Positions 11,146-26,100 of a DNA stretch of 64,000 bases are shown here, piece after piece. The notes beneath the pieces were generated by a model. The model saw only the letters and a list, made by a program, of their open reading frames with translations. It was not told the origin of the DNA and ran no database searches. The DNA comes from Hygrophila difformis. Taxonomy: Eukaryota > Streptophyta > Magnoliopsida > Lamiales > Acanthaceae. The stretch is taken from assembly GCA_030278955.1 (NCBI GenBank), contig JAOANR010000003.1, forward strand, positions 53,044,902-53,108,901, written 5' to 3'. Positions within the stretch are counted from its first letter, which is position 1, and the number at the start of each line of letters is the position of its first letter. Position numbers and translations under genes: made by a program.

Positions 11146-14100
11146 TCAGAGATCTTTCGGATTCGCTTCAAGAATAATAGAAGAGTAAGGGGCCACGTTG
11201 TATGTTTCCTTGATGCCAGCAACACCTTCTGGAATAATGTCCATTGGGGATTCTAGATTGGTGTCCACCTGCAGTTTATACATACAAGCTTTCAGTACTT
11301 GTAGTTGCTACAAGTTGGACCTGGATTATTTTGCTTTTTTCCATTTGTCCAACGAGTGAGTATGCATACATATAAGAAGATAAAAAACACTTTTCTAATG
11401 TATATAGGACTAATGAAAACATTATTCTTCCAAACACAAACATACATATAAATATTTGTTCGAACAGATGTAGAGGGGAGGGTGTTTGGCAATTGGGAAA
11501 CAGGAAAATATTCTCTCTTTGCATCCAGAATATCATACTGTATGAAGTACTGTTTTTTCAGGAGAAAAAAATTAGATTATTTTAACATTTCAATTTTCAA
11601 TATAGAACATCATTAATATGTTAAGCCTTCAGTAAATTAAAACTTAGGCCCATTTGATTGGTCTTATTGGAGGCTATTATTAGCCTCTTATTTGGGCAAT
11701 AATCAAAGGAGCGACTTTTTTAGCATTTTTTTTTTTTTATTTAACAATGTTCTAGAGAAATAATCAAGTTGTGAAGTAGTCCGACACGATGATGACAACT
11801 TACACAATAAAATAATAAATACGTTATAGCTGGCCAGATAAGAAGAATTTGGCAGAAAAGATTTAATAGCCAACACGGATTTAAATGAAGACAATTCCAA
11901 ATGTCAGCGGATACACACACAGAGTTAAAAAAAAAACAAGGAAAATAATGGCGAGAATTCAAAAACAGCAGATGGGAGTTGAACGGGAAGTTGGAAGTAA
12001 ATTCCTATTGTTTGTATGTACTTCAGGATATGTCCAAATGCAATATGTTATGCCTTCAGAAAGTTAGAAATAAAATTGAGTCCAGAGAACTAACCACTCG
12101 AAACCACTGTCTGCTTTGTGGTGGTGAGGGTATAACAGCTTTAACAAAGTAATCATGTGCATTGAATGCAATATATAAATCACCGCCTTTTTCTTCATGC
12201 AGCCTGCATTACATCTTATCCATTTAAATTCAGGAAAGAGAAAATTGAAATTTTCATGTGCAATGGCTATGCCAATTTGGTGTCCTGGAATATGCCATCT
12301 GAATTTGTGGTGTGATTTGGCATTAGATGCCACAATAGACAGGAAAAACCTAAAGAAAAGCATTGTTCCAGGAATACAGTAAACCAAAGGGTTCTTAACC
12401 ATATAATTTCGAGTTTGCAAACTTCTTCAAACTTCCGCGACAAACGAACTGCAACTAGTTGTTCTATCAACAGAGTGCTTGCAACAGTTTCAAGTTTTTA
12501 TTCAGTTTGCTAAAGCAATAAAAACTAATAACATAACAATTCCAGCAAATTAAGTTAATGCAAGCAGAATTCATCAATTCATGGTGGAACTTCTGCCAGA
12601 AATAAAAGCAGATTGCCACAATTTGAAGAAAAGAATACCCATTTCAAAGCAATGCATATAAAGTTTTTCTTACGTAAATGCAAGGAATTTGCTCTCGGAA
12701 TTCTCCCAGTTGTCTTCATGCCATGTCACTTCATTCTGCACTCAAGGCAAATCAATAAAATCAATAAAAACAAGTACGGTTCATTTTTCAGGTTCTAATT
12801 CGGCAAAATGAAATTCTAGCATGCTAAGTTCACCGGAAACAGCAAATGGAGGAGTTTCAACCAATCAACCTCACAAACTTCTCTTGAAATGAAGGGATAA
12901 AGCAATTGATTTCCAATCTGTTGAACCCAACATCAGGGACATATAACATACTTTGGTACCTCTATCCTCTTGGGCTATCTATGCACCTCGCCTCACTTAC
13001 AAAATAATGATATGCCCACATTACAAAAAGACTTAGATAAATACCTTATACCTGCATTTGTTTGTTATTTTATTCCTAAGATGTTTTCAGAAGTAAACTA
13101 AAGATTTTAATTTATTTTTAATGAGATCCAGAATACATAAAAGAGTGGAGACATGTATTTAGCGGGGTAAATTATTGTTTGATTAGATTTTAGGCAAAAG
13201 TTTAATAATTAGATTGTGAAAATAACGACAAAGAAATTTAAATTTTAAAAATTCTCAATTAATATTATATATTTTATATATGTATATATACTATGTTTAG
13301 AAATATAGAAAAGTAAGAAGATAAGCAAATAATGTTTGTGGAATGTATTTTGAATATTCCCTCCATATTGTATTATCTGCACCTTTTGCAAACATTTTAG
13401 CGTAGTTATATAAGGAAACATTACCAGCTGAGATATGGTTGAATTTTAGAATATCAAATTTTCATAATTTTTATTTGTCCACAATTCGAGTTACTAATGG
13501 TTAAAAATGTATATTAAATTGCGTGAAAAGTAGGAAATGTGCCTAGTACAAGTTTTAGATTAATGAAAACACCTATTTAGAAGCTTTTGCATTTCTTACT
13601 TCAAATTTATCTAACAAAATAGACGTGCATCAGCAACATTAAAACAAGAGTTAAAAAAGATAATCACTGAAAAACATGTCTAAACCTTTGTCCAAAGAAA
13701 AAAGAAAAACATGTCAAAGAAGATGTACACTTTACCTTCCCAATAAAATTCTCTCTTGTGAAAACATGGTGGCTGCGTCTAAATTTTATCATCTCCGAGA
13801 AGAACCTAAAAATATTTTCCTTTTTCTCCTTCAGCTGTAGCATCAAATTTCCGTCTCACATAAACTGAACAGAATTTTGAGGGTAAATAAAAAAAAAAAA
13901 AATCAAAGAGGCACATACTTGTCCCCACTGAAAATGATTAAGAGCATTGTCATGTCCATAGCTGTTGTTATTTCCAAGACGAGTATGGCCGTATTCATCT
14001 CCCATTAGCATCATTGGAGTTCCCTAATAACAAAGAACCAAATTCAAATATTTATGCCCTTTAATATTTTACAAAAAACCACTCTGATTTAAAAACAGTG

Positions 14101-17100
14101 CTCTTCTGTGCACCAGACCAGCATAGTTGATTTACAAATGTAATGGATAACTCTTTGCACCTAATGTTGGAGGAATGTAAGATTTCCTGTGGGAATCTTG
14201 GGTATGAAATTCAATATTCCCGTGTTTGCTTGGAGGGTCTAATAAATATGCCTTTAACTAATAAATTCAAGTGACGTATATGATATAATGCAAAATGAGA
14301 TCCTCCCCATTTGATGCATGCTCATACATATGCAACAAATATTACAAATTTACAACAACAGAGAGGAAATCAAACATGGTATTTAGAAACAGCAAACACC
14401 ATAGTTATTTACCTGGGACACCAAAAGTGCTACATGGAAGTTCTTCATTTGCCGCAACCGCAGTGCTTTAATATTGGCCTCAGTAGTCTCTCCTGATATT
14501 GTAACAATCAAATCAAACCACTTAAACATTACAACCTCCTAATGATGTAACAACATATGCTTGGTTGCATAAGGGCTTTCATATTTGGGAGCTGCGGGGT
14601 GCTAGAAAGAAAGCATTATTTGGAATGACTAATTAACCAACTCACCTAAAGCTCAATCACAACACATGAATCTCACATGCAAAGCGGGTTAACCTTGCGC
14701 ATGGACACCGGTAGGAAAGGAAAAAAGTAACAAATGGTATATCCAAACATCATAAGGAAACCAACAATTTAATGCTAAAGCCTAAACCCTATATTTCTAC
14801 AGAAATGCATGAATAACTCTTTTAAGCATAATTCAAAGTTCTAAACACACATTATATTGCCTGTTGAATTAAAAACGAAAAATGATTAAAAAAAGAAGAA
14901 GAAGAAGAAGAAGAAGAAGAAAGTTTCAACTTAGTTCGGGTATTAGATTTTTAGGAATTATTATCAATGAGTACATTCAACATAAATTCAGTTTTCATGA
15001 TAATAAACATCAAGGGAATTCAATCATTTTTATTTCATATTAAAGCACCCATCGTCCATCAGAGAAACAGTGTTCACCTAGCCCTTGTGACTGTACCAAC
15101 TTTATCAGTTGCCAAAAAATTAACCGAAATCAAATAGTTCAAGAAGGTAAGGATAAAACTTCAGATTTAGAAAGTGAGGGGAAACTCATTTGAAGAATGA
15201 TTCTACAATCTAATAGCCAGTTTCTTAAACCAACAAAGATAAAAGCGAACCATCCTATATTTGAGATTCGGAAAAAAAAAAAAGAAATATTTGGGAGTTT
15301 AATTTCCTGCCTTCCATTTCTATAATCACAACTCTATTAAAATTTTAATGCAGTTTCAAATATTGGAACTCAAGCACATTCAAATGAAAAGTGGCAACAA
15401 TTTTTAAATGCAGATCTCATAAACCCAATTCATCTTGCCAATAAAGATTCCTATTTGTTTTAATTGGCAATAGGTGGAGTGGCTCATATCCATATAAACA
15501 AGGGGGCATCCCAACATGTGGGACACATTTTAATACCCCTCCTCTAGATGATATTCATCTCAGAAACGACAAGATACCCAACTGGGTACCCACGGGCCAC
15601 GGCTTTGATACCGTGTTAGAAAGATGATGTATATGAGGTTCCATCCATAGCCAATTGGTTTAGGTTGGACGTTGGAACCTCATATCCATCATCTTTATAA
15701 TAGTATCATATGGCACAAATACAACTAGACAAAGAGTAGACTGTTTATGCAATCATGTGGTAAGTGAAAATAAACATTAGGGCCTCCCGATATGGGAAAA
15801 CTATTCCTAATAAATTCACTTAGCCGTATTGGGGAAAGAAATAAAAACTAGGCCACATTCATGTTTACCTTCAAAACTATTCCTAATAAATTCACTTAGC
15901 CGTATTGGGGAAAGAAATAAAAACTAGGCCACATTCATATTTACCTTCAATCCCGCAGTTCCAGCTAAAGTTGTCATTGCACCCATCATTCCCACCTTCT
16001 CCATTGGCATCATTATGCTAATGTTTGAACAGAAAGAAGAGGGTCCTGAACACAGGTGATATTAAAGCTGACAAAATATATGGCAACCATGCAGCAAGGA
16101 ATACCTTAAAATTGTATGAGACGAGATCATATAGCGTAAATCCATCATGTGCAATCACAAAATTGATACTGTGGCATGGTTTGCGTTTATTAACCTACAG
16201 GTGTTAAAAACATGGAAATGTTATTGCATGGTCATTGCACTAGAACATTTCAATACATAATTAAATTCACAATTTGGACAACTTTATATAATTTTACAAA
16301 ATTCACTGCATATATTATCATCAAGAAGAAATAGAAAGATGAGTAAAAAATTAACTAATTACAGATGTCATTTTATGTGGACCTTGGTAAAAATGGGGAG
16401 AAGAATAGGCTAGGCAAATCATCAAGCCTCACATAAAACCATATATATAATGAAGTCATTACATAAGATCTGTGACTAAGGAAACAAATCATATAATATC
16501 CCATAAATAAATTCAATATATTCTATATACATTAACAGACCCAACAAAAGTGAAATAAAAATACTGGTAATTCCATATATTTGTTATCTGTTGCAACAAT
16601 AACATTGGTGTATGCAATTGTTAGTAAAAAGCACAGGCATATATTTTATCACTCTTCCACACATCTCAAATAACCATAAACAGCACCAAACAAACAAAGA
16701 AACGCTTGCTTGCACAGTTAAAAAAAAATGAAGACTAACTATGAAAATCACATGTAAGAAAGATCCATTAACAGGACAATGCTTAGCCATTATTAATTTG
16801 CATATAATTAGGAGGAAAAAAAATTTACCAAAAGGAAATAGCAACTCTTACTCTGTACAAGTCAGCAGAACCAGCAATTCTTGTTGCAAAACTTCCTTTC
16901 ATTCCACTATCACCCTGTATTCAAATTGACTTAAAAAGTGAGAAATTTTTATACGACAGTAGATTATTATGGGTACTTTTATTGATCAAATATTCTGTTT
17001 TTGTCTTTCTTTTTTTCCCCATAAGAACTTCTCGGTTGAACATTACCCTCCACTCCACAGTCCATTAACCATTAAGAAAACTCCTGCACTCATGAGGAAG

Positions 17101-20100
17101 AAAAATGATGGTTTATCCTATGGAGTTCAAACACACAAATATGCTGTACCAAGTTACAGTTTGTTTCTTTTTGTTCAGTTCAAGCTTATTTTTTTTATTA
17201 ATTCCATTAATACTAATAGCATTTCATATATACTAAACTTTAGTACATTGTTAATAGTAGGAGTTATTTGACTTATTTCAATTGTAGTGGTATAAAACAG
17301 AAGACCTCATTTTCCATCAAAAAACCCTTTTACTTTATATGAATAAGTAATTCCTTTACTTGAGGATATGGGGTACCTGTGTTTTATACTAGTACAACTG
17401 AAATAGCTCCTACTATTAACAATGCACAGAATACTATATCAAAAACACCCTTTCAGCTTATATCAAGAAAGAATTCATTTATTTGAGGATATGAGGTACT
17501 AGTGAGTTTGAAATTTATAATCTTTATTCTGTGCAACACCTTTATAAATCTTCTAACATCATCACGGTATATCCCATTCCATTCAGCCCACCTGTAAGCC
17601 AAAAATTTCATGTGGTTAATTATGTGGTTATACATGCATTCACACGGAACAGATTGAATTAAAAAGAGTATCAGATGGCCACACAACTGAACCAGTGTTC
17701 GCATATCAAGGTTTTCAAAATAATTTGCATCAGAGTGGAGAAACATTAGGATAGAATAAGATATAATTCAACAATAAAAGAAAATAGGTGAAGTTCTGAA
17801 GAGTACATCACCAAGTTCTCTTCAATCAATTGACAAAGAAGAAGCTATCAAGATCAGTAACTGATGTGAACTTCTCGGCACCCAGAAGCCATACCAGTAG
17901 ACTCGGGTGTGTCTATGTTGCAATATCAGCAACACTGACATCCATTAGGTTAGAATCCAACTGTTTTGGTTAAATTTGAACAAACTCTAAACAAAAAGAT
18001 ATTCAGCGAACTTGTTTATCATAAATGGAAAAAAGTATTTAATGATTTAAAGTGAAACAACCATGAACACATCCACTGTTGGATTTTCAGCAATGCTGAT
18101 TTTATTTCATTTTTCCCAATCAATGCCTTAACAATGACATGTAGCCTCCATGTAAAGAAGTTTTTCAATGTTCAGTAATTATATCCAAAGGCTTCAAAAT
18201 ATGTTAAAATCTCAATGGCCACAACAAAAAATTAAAATGCAGGAGTGAACAGAGATTGGTTTAAAGTGCATTCTGGACCAGTAAATTCCAAACCAAATAC
18301 TGTACAAGATATTCCAACATTTTGAAGTTGATCACATGTGCTTTTTGAATCCAAATACACAAGTAAAAGAACAGTTCAAGGTACCTATCCCAGTTTGGAA
18401 AATTTCCAACAAGATATAGGCCTCCACAATCCCAGGGTTCTGCAATGAGCTTACATCTTGAAAGTACACCATCGTTGGCAATTGCCTGCATCATTTAATC
18501 AACAAAGCTACTCATAAGTTTGCAGCCATTACTAATTGAAAAAACACACCAACTTACTTTGGTTAATTTGAAAGCTAAATTACAAGTTGAGCATATACAT
18601 TAGAATCCATAAAAATAATAAATCACATGAAATAGCATCCATCTTATAGATGAGAATGTCAATAACAATGGCATCGTGTTTTCAAACAAGAAAGAATACA
18701 ACAATGACATTATGACCATCCTAGTTCTTTTGGTAAAATGACTTAACAAAACACTCAGGCATAATGAAATTTATTGGCATTTCCTTCCAACATTCACATG
18801 GACGTGTATTATTATTAATTATTTAAAATTATAATTTAAATTCCTAGCATTTAACAGAATCAATTGGACTAGAAAAACTCAACTGAAATTGTAATAGGTG
18901 AAGTTTTCTTCTCAACCTTGTAGTTGATGCTCATCCATTTAGGTTTAAAAATCATAATACAACGATTAATCCGAACCCAAAGAAAACTGGCCAATTTTGC
19001 AGCAAGATCAAGATGACAATTTGCCACCCCCAATGTAACTCTAGAACTAAGACAGGCCAGTAGAACAAACGATGACAGGGAGTTTATAAATTTAATAAAC
19101 AAAGAACTAAAATTAAGGGGGTGTTTGGCAAAAAAACTAAATTGAAATAGCTAATTTGTAAGACATTGTGAGGAGAAATAGATTTTTTTTAAGTCACAAC
19201 AAAATTCCTTAAAACAATGTACAATCAGCTCTTTTTGAATCCGCTGCAAATAGCAGTATTTTGGCTTTCAGCTTGTTGTAGTAAAAAAATTGGTCTCGAA
19301 ATTGCCAAACAACTAATTTTTGGCTAATTTATTACTACATAATCAGTTAACAACTAACAGCTAATTCCCAAACAAGCTCTAAGACATGTACACAATGCGT
19401 GACATTTAGATTGTCGCAACCCCAATATTCTCCATGACTTACCCTAATAATGGGGGGAGCATCGAGTGGAGAGCCGTCAGTTCCTCGACATAGCACACTA
19501 GCAAGATCAAAGCGAAACCCATCTACATGATATTCAGTGACCCTTCAATCAAATAGCAATAGGAGAAGGGGTTAGAATAGTTAATTAAAGATTCTATACA
19601 ATAAAATGCAATTACATGTGAGAAATGAAAGCATTTTTCCATAAGAGAATGGCTTCAGACCATTATTTTCAGTACATCTACATCCATAGCATTCAGTAGC
19701 AGTAGTGTTAGTATACAGGAATGAAATTATCATACATGCACAAACAATGATAGTTTTATGGAAGAAAGATAAAAAACAGTTGTTGCCAATTTTAATACCA
19801 TCAATTTCTTAATCCTAACTGCAGAGAGTAAAACTGGTAATAAATAAACATACAACACTTCTAACAATGTTAAAAGAAGAATGGCAAAAACATGATTATA
19901 CCAGTGCCTCAAGCTGTCAAGTACTAACTTCTCGACGACAGGATGGTTACAATTGAATGTGTTACCTACAATCAAGATCACATATCATGGAAATTAACAT
20001 GGTAACCAACTCCCCCCCAAAAAAGGCTTTTTGATAAGAAAAATAAGTAAGATATAAATCAAGGCAAGTGATCCGACGGCCTCTTTCAACTAACTGTCAA

Positions 20101-23100
20101 GTAACTAGAAAGATAAGAACTTTCTTCACTTTCGTTTTCTGTTATAAGGTAGAAAGTAAAGATGTTCATTGCAGATTCTAACTACCTTGTTATCATTTTC
20201 ACTGTAATGAAACAATTATAGTCTAGCTGCTTCATCAGAATTGTAATTTCACCACCTTTGTGCAGGGCCGGAGAACAGCCAGTGCAAACTGGGCTGTTGA
20301 GCAGGGGCCCCCAAATATTGGGGGCCCCCATTTTTATAAAACTTATTATATATTATTATTAATATTATATTTTTTTAATGTATTTTCCTTTTTTTTAGAT
20401 ATATTATTTATTTCAAAATTTATATCCAGGATTATAAAACTGCTCCAATTTAGAAGTTTATTAGTTTATTAGTTTTTTTTTTTTTTTTCGGAACAGTCAA
20501 TACAGGTTAGGGAAAGTTTTTTAGTTCAATTCTGCGGTCATGATTTTTTTTTTTTCCTTTGATATTTTCATTTACTCATTTGTAAAGAACTACTACAATT
20601 GATAAGCAGTTTTTTGGGTTAATTTTTTTTATCTTTTAAACTATTTTATTATAGTGATGTTTTATAAATAACTTAAAAGTTTATAGTTAATACTTCCTCC
20701 GTTTTTGTTTAATTGCTCCATTGGGGTTTTGAGTATTATTCACACATATTTTAACTTAAAGTTTTATCATAGTTATATATACAAGTTAAAATATAGTCAA
20801 GTGGGATCTTATTAGATTCGTCTCGTCGTGTAGTTTTTAAATATGGAACTTTTAGAATTTTTACATGTATCAAACTTGAGTTATTAATGATTTAAAATAT
20901 GCATTAAACTGCGTGCTGAGTGAGTCTATAACAAATAATAAAAAGCGGAGAAAGTATTTTAGATATATTAAGTGGGGCCTATAATTTTTTTTAGAACAGG
21001 GCCAACTAAAATGTTTAGTTGGCCCTGCCTTTGTGAAATTTCTATCAAGAGAGTTGCATACCTTGGGTCAATTTCTATATTTGATAAATAATCAATTATT
21101 AAAAGCCAGCAAATAAAATCTTGTGATATATGATGGTCATCAAATAGCAAATGATGCTCATTAAACGTGGCACGAGTATTGTATGTGTAGAATTACCACA
21201 ACCGGAGAAGTTCAACAACTTGGCATTGTTTTTAAAGTCCAACATGTAATAGACCTATATAACATGAATACACAAGTAATTAGTGGGAAAAACAGACCCA
21301 ACTATTTTATGTCATGGCAGGATGTCCACAATTTTCACAGTTACAAACTTGAGACAAATCCAACAAAAATAGAATGCCACTATATTGCTGAGCAACAATA
21401 TTCAAAGATCAGAAGCAATATGGAAGCAAGGACAATTTCAAGGATTTATGGGAAGTTGTTCTACCATCAATCTGGCACACACTAAGGAGGATGCGAATTC
21501 AGCCATGTCAATGTCATGAGCAAAAATTGCTAAAACAATTTCACTTGAAAAGTAAATTTGATTTCCCTTTATGTTGAGTTCGAAATTTTGTATGCAGGTA
21601 GTTCAGGCATGCATTACGTTTAGAAATGGATCCATATGCAAACAAACACTTTCTTCAATGATGAAAGCCTAAATGTAATGAAACCCCTTTGAAACATCAA
21701 TTGAAGCAAGTTTTCCAGAGCAATTTCTAAAGTCAAACGATTCAATGTAAGACTATTAATAAAGATCATCCATTAAATGAAAAATGAAAATGCATGATGA
21801 CAAGAAAGCATGTAATATCTCCCCCTTTTATGAATAAGAAGATTACCTTGTTGTCTATACCACGGAATGAAGTTGTATATGGATTTTCATCATCAGCCTC
21901 ATTTGTGTGATTATAAACAACATCTAGAATGACCTGGAGAAATTAATGAGCTAAATGAACATCATATATCGTCTGAGAACACAATTCTTTAAATGGATAA
22001 CATGAAAACATACCTCAATTCCAGCAGTGTGCAGTGCCTTCACCATTTCTTTAAACTCCCGAGAAGCATTAAGTGGCCCTCCACCAGTGCTTGCATACCG
22101 ACTCATAGGGGCAAAGAAATTTATAGTGGAGTACCCCCATGTATTAACCTAGCATACAATCGAAGCCTTAAAGATCAGATAATTGTTCAGTGAATAGCTA
22201 TGAGTAAAATAGATAGAAAAATTTTCAGAAATGCACAACAAGAACAAATGCATTCCCCCTTTTGAGGTACAAAGACACATAAATTCTTCCCCATAACTTT
22301 GGCATTATTCTAGATAGGTAGCCCATTCCATGAGCTAGCCGTACAGCCAGAGAGACTCATCATAAAACAAGGGCACTGGATTACAGTTTCTTGCATACAA
22401 CCACAACACAACACAGTATCATGATATCATGAATAGCACTTGCTTCATGTCTGTGTAGAAAGTACCCATTAAAAATTCTTCATTTATTGGTCTTTTGCAT
22501 ATATTTTAAGCATGCACAGTTCCCGTTGCTTGAGGGCATATTGCATATATTCCAGCATAATGTACCACATTCAACTGACAAATAAATATATCATGAAACC
22601 AAACCATTCCATTTAGCTCATTATAGAAGCCGGAGTTCAGGAACTTTTACATAAATCTTAATTTGAGATAATTTCAAAAAATCCATAATTGCAAAACTAG
22701 GTTACACAATGCGCATTTCAGTCCTGCATACTATGGACTTCATAGAATATAAACTTACCCAATCCATCTTGCATCCCATAGCAAACAAATCTGACACCCC
22801 ATGAACAAAGATTCAAGCCATAGATTCATCATATAGATAACACCAAAAATATTTCAAACATTTAAGAATGGCAATCACAAAACATCATATGTAATCTGAG
22901 CACACATAAGGTGATACTCAGGCAAAGATACTCATTTTTTTAAAAAAAAAAAAAAATGTACAGGGAATCATGTTCTTTTCATTACCATGTGATCTCTAGG
23001 ATTCGGGCGCATTTGAAACTCCAATTCATCAAACTCAAACACAGGCAATAGTTCGACTGCATTGATGCCAAGCTCCAAAAGATGTGGTATCTTCACAGCA

Positions 23101-26100
23101 ATTAGATTCAAATATTCAAAAGTATATAAAAATATAAACTTATCAAAATGTTAGTGCTCGACTTAAAAGTATAGTGTCAAAGAAGACAAAGCATATATTG
23201 CCTTCTATTTCCTTGTCTGAGGGGTTAACAACAGCCTACTTTGGCAAAGGACAAAAGGTAAGTATATATCAAAACCCCTGAACAAATGCGAAGAACATGC
23301 AAAGCAAAAAAGTCATCAGAGCAGCAGGCTGAAAAGACCCTGTTTTGTGAATCCATATTTACATTAGTAAGGCATCCCAAGTAGAATATAACGTTAAGAA
23401 GCACATAATGTAGAACGTTTATCTTTGTTTATCTAGTCAGTAACACATATCCCACAATTCCAATTTGATCAGCTAACACCTATGTTGCTCGGACTCGGGT
23501 GCGGGTGTCGGACACGGTGCGGAGATATGTGGCGGACTCTTGTTATTTTCAAAAATAGGATACGGGGACACGGAAAAGAAGGATCTGGAATTAGGACACG
23601 GGTACGGGGACACGTTTGAATTTATATATATATATTTATTATATGTACCAATACTAAATGAAAGACAATAATTTTTTTAGATTCTTTGTTTAGGAGGGAA
23701 AATGAATTTTTGCTTAATCTAAAAGTAAAATATCAGCCATATTTTTCAATTAATTATTCATTTTGTTCCCAAAAATAATTTATAATTCATTCTTTAAGAG
23801 TACAGCTATTGTACAGTTTTTCCCGAAATAATTGCCTTTAATAACTTTCTTCTGTTCTTCTTTTTATATTCCCAAAAAAATTTCCTCTTCCCAAAAGCTT
23901 TCCCCAAAACCCTATCCTCACCAAACGGCCTAAAACCACTGTCCCTCACCTAAGCCAATGTCGCCGGCTCCTCTTATCTGTTTCCCGCACTTCTTTGTTC
24001 TCCGCCGCCGGCTCTTCGCTGCCCGGCCAGCTGTTTCCATCTTCTTCCGCATTCTTCTCTATTAGAACACAGTTGAAGCTTTTTTGCAGTGGAGGGAGTA
24101 GGACAAAAAAAAAAAAAAGAGAGAGAGAGAAACTCAAACTGCCGAGTCCGCTCCGCCGCCTGAAGCACCCGCCTCAGATCCCGTACCGGTATCCGCGTCG
24201 TGTCCGGCGGACACCGGTACGACACCCTTTTTGCCGAGTCCGAGCATCATAGGCTAACACACACCCATATTTCTCTATCTAATACAAACTCTAGAAAGTT
24301 CATAATGAGAATATTTTCAGGACTTGCGATGTTTGGCAAAATTAGTCAGGAATTACCCTATGTCAACCACGGATCTCCAACTCTTTAATTATCAACATTG
24401 CATTGAAAGACCAAACTTATAAGTAAAATCACGATTCCCAGGTTATTTTGTTATATTTTTCACATGTACAATGTTAATATTTAGATCTCTTTGAAGCAAC
24501 AACTCACATAAAAGGTTTTAGCTAATAAGATGTATGATTTTACATTTACTATCAATTCCTCCAAACATGTGGCCTCCCAATCTAATATCATATTTAACCT
24601 AAAAGCTCATAAGGAAATGCATCATTTTGTATTTAACAACAGAACTCACATAGATTCATGAGAACAGACAAGTGAGATGACAACTACTTTGCATTTTCAA
24701 CATGAAATAGTAATTTGTCCAGTAATTCACTTGGATAAAGTTATATTATAGGCTGCCTCAGCAGTCAGTAACTGTTCTATTGGAGATCAGAAATCATAAG
24801 CTAGAGTTAACGGAAGGTGATATCTTCAACATGTACCACAAGCTGAAATAGTTTTTGTCCACACTCCTGAAATTCACATATTGTACCTTTTCTATCACAC
24901 CAAGGTAGCTTCCACGAATATCTGAGTCCAGCCCACTAGATTCATCAGCGGTAAAGGCCCGAACGTTCATTTCATAAATAACAAGATCATCCTGCACAAA
25001 AAAGTACATAATGTTTTGCATCAACTGTCAACTTATGAAAACAAAAGGCAAAAAGAAACAAAATTTACAATGCACTCTAAAGAGAGAAACCCAAGAACAC
25101 TCTTGTATGATATTTGGTTACTATTCTATAGAACGGAAATATTTCTCAAGTAATTGATACCTAGCTCAATAAAATTGACACTGCCAGGGACACCACCTGT
25201 GCAATGGCAGATCCAAGAACACGATTCAATTGAAAATTCATACCAATATGCTTATCAGTTATCATAGCATAAGTACAGTCCATCTTGCAGACAGAAGTTT
25301 CAAGGCTGTCACACTTTTAAGAAGTTATAAAAGAAAATAGCCGATTCAGAAGATTTTAGTTTGATAAGGCCCTTTATTCTGTTTCAAAGCAATAAAAACA
25401 TCAACTGTGATTTTGAAGTTCTCAAAAGGTTTCTGGCTTGGAAACACTGAAAAAAATCATTTATGTCCACTTAATTCTAAAACATTAACATAAATAAACG
25501 GACACAAGAAAAGCTCCTGCAAGGATAGCCCCTCCATTTCTCACCCCTCTTACCCTAAGTTGTGAAGGTTTGCAACTAATTATAATAATAAATATATGAA
25601 TTCATTCAGGATCAAATAGTCAATGAAAGAGAGTACGTCTGGTGCCATCCACGGGGCATAGATACAAAAATGAGGCATTTTAAATTAGACCAATGACAAT
25701 TCATGCATGAACAACTGCTGCAATAAATAATCATTGCTTCCTTGGGAACATCTTACCTCAGGTATATTTGGAAGTTTATAATCTTCTCCCCAGTCAAAAG
25801 CCGAAGATTCAAAATCATATGTTCCGAAAAACTGAGACATCTTATAGTTAACATCACCAAATACTCGCCGTCCCTCAATCAACTTTGCATATGGATCAAG
25901 TAAAATATTTCCATAATCAAATCGATGCCCTTGATTCCAATCTTGTGGACCATTTACACGATAACCATACAAGACATTGCTGTGCGGCAAATCCTAAACA
26001 AAAGAGCATTTCTGAATCACTTCAGATCCATAGTGAATCATGTTCAAAATACGATGATATCTACAACATAGAAGAGAGCAACTGAGACAAAAAGTAGGGG

